Below, in pieces: positions 5,436 through 9,126 of a DNA stretch of 9,126 nt. A model generated the notes under the pieces. It was not told where the DNA came from. It ran no database searches and saw only the letters and a program-made list of their open reading frames with translations. This DNA comes from Desulfobacterales bacterium (GTDB taxonomy: Bacteria > Desulfobacterota > DSM-4660 > Desulfatiglandales > JALVZP01): the NCBI GenBank assembly GCA_027037575.1, contig JALVZP010000174.1, positions 1 to 9,126 of the forward strand, read 5' to 3'. The position numbers were made by a program, and so were the translations under genes. Numbering within the stretch: the first letter of the stretch is position 1; each line of letters opens with the position of its first letter.

Positions 5436-7723
5436 AGAGAATATATTCATGCCTTTTAATCCTTCTTCCTGCAATCTTTTATCTTTCTTTATCAACAGCA
5501 GAGGGCCAAATTGTCCAAATTACTTCTCCTATAGAGTACAGATTTTTTAGTGGGAAAAGAGATGAAATAGAGGCCTTTATAAAAAAATACCAGATTCAAA
5601 CAAATCAGTTTCTTTTCCGATTAAATTCTTTATTAAATACCCAACTTTCTGACCAACAAAAAAAAGAGCTTCAAGATACAATAGTCCTTTTAGAGGGTAT
5701 TTCTTTTCAGCTTAGGAGGTTAAAAAGGCAGCTTAAGACAAAGATTCAAATTTTATCTTTACCAAAACTAAAAGGTCCTCCCTTTAAACTGGATATATTT
5801 GAAACCTATCTCTCTTTGAATCAAAAGATAAATCATGATCTAAAAAATTATAAAAAAAGATTAAAGTTTCTTTCTACGGAGATTTCAGATATAGAGGAAA
5901 ATTTAAAGCAGCTTTTTACTCAATATGTAAGTCTGCAAAAAGATCCTGCTAAAAAAATAGAATACTATATGATTACAGCTCAGCTAATGAGCCTCCAGAT
6001 AGAGTATGCATTAAGAATAATAGAAAAAAAACACTTAGAAGATTCAATAAAAAGACTTAATCTTTTAAGTAAAGAATGTGGAAAAATCCTTTCTAAGCTA
6101 TTTGATAACCTGAGCATATCTAAGTCTGATTTAGAAAAGATAGTAAAAGAAATAGCAAAATTAAAGGAAAAGCAAGATGAGCTAAGAAGAATAATTATCT
6201 CAGAACAACAAAAGTTAAATAAAGACATTACACTATTTGAGCTCAGACTTGACAATATTACAAACAAGCTCTTATCTCCTGGTATATCAGATGAAGGGAA
6301 GAGGCTTCTTAATATTGAAAAGGAAAGGATAAAGGCACTATTAAACAGGTTCCAGTATAGAAAGGAACTTCTAAAGCAGCAGCTTTTAGATCTGAAATCA
6401 AAGAACCTTTTTTTGAATTTCCAATATGAATGGATGGAAAATTATTTAAAGAAAACGGGTTATCAGGGGACTGATAGGTTTATAAGAAAATGGAGCAAAG
6501 AATTAGAAAAGATCAAGGATGAGTTATTTCAATTAAAGGAGAAGTTAGATCAGAGAAAATCTGATCTTTCTATCTTAGATGAAAGAATAGTAAGGATAGA
6601 AAAGGAGATCCAGATAGAGAAGGATCAATTAGTTAAGGATTCATTGTCAAAGCTTCAAAATGAATTAAAAAAAAATAAAGAACTTCTAAATTCCTTAGTA
6701 AATATTCTCCTGCGCAACTATTCTTATACAAAGGATATATATCAAAAAATCAATGAAATCCTGATACTTGTTAAAAGCAGGATGAGTCCATTTGAAAGAG
6801 TAATGTATGGGATAAAGAATAGACTCAAATCTGTCTGGCAGAGCATGAAAGCTGTTATATACTATCCTCTCTGGTCTATAAGTGGAACTCCTGTAACAAT
6901 TGTAACAATTCTAAAGATCATCCTCTTTTTAGCTGCTGGTATCTATTTCCTCAGGTTAATCAGAAAAAAGCTTGCTAAACTTCTTATAGAGAAAGTTCAT
7001 CTCTCAGAAGGCGTTGTAAATTCTATCTCCACTCTCAGCTACTACTTCATGCTTATTTTGGTTATCTTTATTGCACTTTCTACAGCGGGAATAAACTTGA
7101 GCCAGATTACTATAATACTTGGTGCATTAGGTGTTGGAATAGGATTTGGTCTTCAAACCATTGCAAACAATTTTATAAGTGGTCTTATCCTCCTTACAGA
7201 AAGGACAATAAAGGTAGGAGATATTGTGGAGCTGGAAAATGGGCTTATTGGAAAGGTAAAGGATGTGTCTATAAGGAGCACTGTTATAAGAACATATGAT
7301 GGACTTGATATCATTGTACCAAATTCCGATTTTATAGCTGGAAAGGTTGCAACGTGGACATATGGAGATGACTGGAGAAGACTTCGTATCCCATTTGGTG
7401 TTTCATATGATTCAGACCCTGATAGTGTTGCTGAGATAGCGAAGGAGGTAGCGAGAAGTATACCTACAACAATTGAAGACGAAGATCATCCTGTAACAGT
7501 CTGGTTTGAAGGATTTGGAGATAGTAGTCTGGATTTTTCTCTTCTTGTTTGGTGTAGGATAGAAAAATTAAAACCCATAACAGGACTTATTAGCGATTAT
7601 TATTTTGCCCTTTTTAGAAGATTCAAGGAAGAAGGAATAGAGATTCCATTTCCCCAAAGGGATATCCATATAAGATCAATACCAGATTCAATATTTAAGA
7701 AAGGGGATAAGGATGGGTTATAG
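5432..7723 (+). CDS. MscS-family mechanosensitive channel with long periplasmic coiled-coil domain
   Basis: This is a small-conductance mechanosensitive channel homologue, expected to open under membrane tension and release solutes during hypo-osmotic shock. The 763 residues begin with a signal peptide (about 1-24, ending near LSTAEG). Residues about 40-450 are charged and helical with heptad-like stretches, notably 140-220, 230-275, 295-325 and 355-445, predicted coiled coil. Transmembrane helices follow at about 487-510, 530-552 and 557-588. The last carries the MscS pore motif LGALGVGIGFGLQTIANNFI and runs into TERTIKVGDIVEL and the cytoplasmic beta domain, ending with GIEIPFPQRDIHIR at 735-748. 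Three membrane helices with an outside N-terminus fit the signal peptide. E. coli MscS has 286 residues; large relatives MscK and MscM also have periplasmic domains but many more helices. It starts at TTG and overlaps hpt by 11 bases. The channel domain is certain; the role of the extension is unknown. Confidence 0.93.
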   Translation: MKRIYSCLLILLPAIFYLSLSTAEGQIVQITSPIEYRFFSGKRDEIEAFIKKYQIQTNQFLFRLNSLLNTQLSDQQKKELQDTIVLLEGISFQLRRLKRQLKTKIQILSLPKLKGPPFKLDIFETYLSLNQKINHDLKNYKKRLKFLSTEISDIEENLKQLFTQYVSLQKDPAKKIEYYMITAQLMSLQIEYALRIIEKKHLEDSIKRLNLLSKECGKILSKLFDNLSISKSDLEKIVKEIAKLKEKQDELRRIIISEQQKLNKDITLFELRLDNITNKLLSPGISDEGKRLLNIEKERIKALLNRFQYRKELLKQQLLDLKSKNLFLNFQYEWMENYLKKTGYQGTDRFIRKWSKELEKIKDELFQLKEKLDQRKSDLSILDERIVRIEKEIQIEKDQLVKDSLSKLQNELKKNKELLNSLVNILLRNYSYTKDIYQKINEILILVKSRMSPFERVMYGIKNRLKSVWQSMKAVIYYPLWSISGTPVTIVTILKIILFLAAGIYFLRLIRKKLAKLLIEKVHLSEGVVNSISTLSYYFMLILVIFIALSTAGINLSQITIILGALGVGIGFGLQTIANNFISGLILLTERTIKVGDIVELENGLIGKVKDVSIRSTVIRTYDGLDIIVPNSDFIAGKVATWTYGDDWRRLRIPFGVSYDSDPDSVAEIAKEVARSIPTTIEDEDHPVTVWFEGFGDSSLDFSLLVWCRIEKLKPITGLISDYYFALFRRFKEEGIEIPFPQRDIHIRSIPDSIFKKGDKDGL
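6892..6909 (+). repeat. Perfect 9-base tandem duplication in the MscS-type gene
   Basis: TGTAACAAT occurs twice end to end (6892-6900 and 6901-6909), within the codons for residues VTIVTI at the start of the first membrane helix. It keeps the frame and is tolerated by the hydrophobic helix; it may be a small slippage duplication. Confidence 0.6.
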
Positions 7724-8234
7724 AAAGGAAATACTCATACCAAAAGAACTTATAAGAAAAAGAGTAAAGGAGATTGCCGAAAAAATAAGAATGGATTATG
7801 AAGGAAAGGAGCTTGTACTTGTTGGAATACTTAAGGGATGTGTATTTTTTTTGGCAGATCTTGCGAGAGAAATTCCTCTGTCTATAAAGATAGATTTTCT
7901 TAGGGTGGCGAGCTATGGATCTGAAATGGTTCCAGGAAAAGCAAATTTGACGAAGGATGTGGAAATACCTTTAAATGGAAAGCATGTTATTATAGTAGAA
8001 GATATAGTAGATACAGGTCAGACACTAAATTATGTAAAGGAAATAATAAAGAATAAAGGAGCAGAATCTGTGAAGACATGTGTTTTAATAGATAAGCTGG
8101 AAAGAAGGGAAAAGGAAGTAGAACTTGACTATTGTGCATTTAAAGTAGAAAAAGGATTTTTGGTTGGATACGGCTTGGATTATAATGAAGAAAACAGATG
8201 CCTTCCTGATATATATATCCTGAAAGAGGAGTAA
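7713..8234 (+). CDS. hpt: Hypoxanthine phosphoribosyltransferase
   Basis: This cytoplasmic purine salvage enzyme transfers phosphoribose from PRPP to hypoxanthine or guanine, giving IMP or GMP. The 173-residue length is typical of bacterial Hpt. It shows the PRPP-binding signature VIIVEDIVDTGQT at 92-104, the pyrophosphate-contacting LKGC at 40-43, the flexible-loop SYGS at 67-70, and the C-terminal purine-contacting region VGYGLDYNEENRCLPDI at 151-167. The ATG at 7713 has AAGGGG (7701-7706) six bases upstream and overlaps the channel gene by 11 bases. Its stop overlaps the next start by one base (TAATG). In many bacteria hpt directly follows tilS and precedes ftsH; here two genes intervene and a K+ channel follows. 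Whether it prefers hypoxanthine or guanine cannot be read from the sequence. Confidence 0.96.
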   Translation: MGYRKEILIPKELIRKRVKEIAEKIRMDYEGKELVLVGILKGCVFFLADLAREIPLSIKIDFLRVASYGSEMVPGKANLTKDVEIPLNGKHVIIVEDIVDTGQTLNYVKEIIKNKGAESVKTCVLIDKLERREKEVELDYCAFKVEKGFLVGYGLDYNEENRCLPDIYILKEE

Positions 8235-9126
8235 TGGAAAGATACATTTATTATCCAAAAGAACATGATTTTAAAAGCATAACTCGTGGCCTATTAATGC
8301 TATTTGGGATCATATGCGTTGGCACAGCAGGATATATGTTTATAGAAAAATGGAATTTTATGGAATCTCTTTACATGACAGTAATTACAATTACTACTGT
8401 TGGATATAAGGAAATAAGGCCACTTTCAGATCCTGGAAAGATATTTACAATGTTTCTCATATTTACTGGTGTTGGAATAATTGCATACACTCTTGGACTT
8501 GTTGCACAGACAATGATAGAATTTGAAATAATGGCAATACTTGGGAGGAAGAAATTGGGACTAAAGATAAAGTCTTTAAAAAATCATTATATACTTTGTG
8601 GATATGGAAAGATTGGAAGAGTTGTGGCAAATGAACTAAAGAGTAGAGATGTGCCTGTCTTAATTATAGAAAAGGATCCTGAGCTCAGAGAATTATTAGA
8701 AAGAGATGGCCATGCCTATATTATTGCAGATGCTACGATAGAGGATGTCCTTATAGATGCAGGGATTGAAAGGGCGAAAGGTCTAATTGTCCTCCTTTCC
8801 TCTGATGCAGATAATCTTTTTCTAACAATGACTGCCAAAACACTAAATCCAAATCTGTTTGTTCTTTCAAGGGCAGAAGAAGAACATACATACAATAAGC
8901 TTCTAAGGGTCGGAGCTGATAAAGTAGTTATGCCTCATATAATAGGTGGACAAAAGATGGCAAATCTGATTGTAAAGCCTGCTGTATCAGAGTTCTTAGA
9001 GCTTACTGTCCACAACAGGGAGATTGAACTTGAAATAGAAGAATTTATGGTAGAAAAAGGATCTCCTCTTATTGGGATGACACTTGAGAAATCAGGTATA
9101 AGGCAGAAGACAAATGTTATTATAGT
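8234..9126 (+). CDS. TrkA-domain (RCK) potassium channel, C-terminus off window
   Basis: This is an inner-membrane two-helix channel subunit fused to a cytoplasmic nucleotide-binding RCK (TrkA-N) domain, a family expected to form tetrameric K+ channels gated by ligands. I translated 297 codons before the window ends. Order: short cytoplasmic N-terminus, membrane helix at about 18-36, pore helix about 44-54, selectivity filter TTVGYKE at 54-60, second membrane helix about 68-96, then TrkA-N with the Rossmann motif GYGKIG at 123-128, the acidic residue E146 ending its second strand, and ADAT at 165-168. A TrkA-C domain begins near residue 257. The filter has Lys59 where canonical channels have the second Gly of GYG. 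ATG 8234 overlaps the hpt stop by one base; AGAGGAG (8225-8231) lies directly upstream with very short spacing. The family call is firm; ion selectivity is open because of Lys59. Confidence 0.93.
   Translation, partial: MERYIYYPKEHDFKSITRGLLMLFGIICVGTAGYMFIEKWNFMESLYMTVITITTVGYKEIRPLSDPGKIFTMFLIFTGVGIIAYTLGLVAQTMIEFEIMAILGRKKLGLKIKSLKNHYILCGYGKIGRVVANELKSRDVPVLIIEKDPELRELLERDGHAYIIADATIEDVLIDAGIERAKGLIVLLSSDADNLFLTMTAKTLNPNLFVLSRAEEEHTYNKLLRVGADKVVMPHIIGGQKMANLIVKPAVSEFLELTVHNREIELEIEEFMVEKGSPLIGMTLEKSGIRQKTNVII

Noticed and set aside
5980..6267. Minus-strand open frame opposite the coiled-coil region
   Set aside because: The Ser/Leu/Phe-rich translation is what the reverse strand of a Lys/Glu/Leu coiled coil gives; it is not a gene.

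Overview
The window is bacterial chromosomal DNA, AT-rich and almost entirely coding. Two divergent gene groups are separated by only 14 bases (3273-3286). Peptidoglycan precursor genes (murC, murB) and the tRNA lysidine synthetase gene tilS indicate a bacterium. Ile is written mostly as ATA and Arg almost only as AGA/AGG; in the hpt gene I counted 14 of 18 Ile codons as ATA and 9 of 9 Arg codons as AGA or AGG. This codon habit, together with a TrpB2-type tryptophan synthase, is common in thermophilic or deep-branching AT-rich bacteria. I cannot name a phylum from the sequence. A mechanosensitive channel with a large predicted periplasmic N-terminal domain weakly favours a two-membrane envelope. 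There are no RNA genes, insertion sequences, CRISPR arrays or phage genes.

Left arm (minus strand, 3272 down to 1): trpB2, then murC (1-base gap), then murB (56-base gap; its C-terminal half runs off the window). MurC and MurB catalyse consecutive cytoplasmic steps of peptidoglycan precursor synthesis. TrpB2 has no visible TrpA partner here and looks translationally coupled to murC.

Right arm (plus strand, 3287 to the window end): tilS, a 242-residue unknown gene, a coiled-coil-extended MscS-type channel, hpt, and a TrkA-type potassium channel that runs off the window. Each gene overlaps the next by 11, 4, 11 and 1 bases, so this is almost surely one transcript. Many bacteria have tilS-hpt-ftsH as a conserved cluster. 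Here two genes sit between tilS and hpt, and a K+ channel follows hpt. The arm thus combines tRNA-Ile2 modification, purine salvage and two ion-conducting channels that could act together in osmotic or ionic balance.

The most notable points are the unknown Trp-rich protein with a recombinase-like N-terminal helical region but no catalytic domain, the long helical periplasmic part of the MscS homologue, a lysine in the potassium channel filter (TVGYK instead of TVGYG), and the divergent start region, where the two leaders probably overlap and tilS has no Shine-Dalgarno sequence. I did not find a clearly new multi-gene system.
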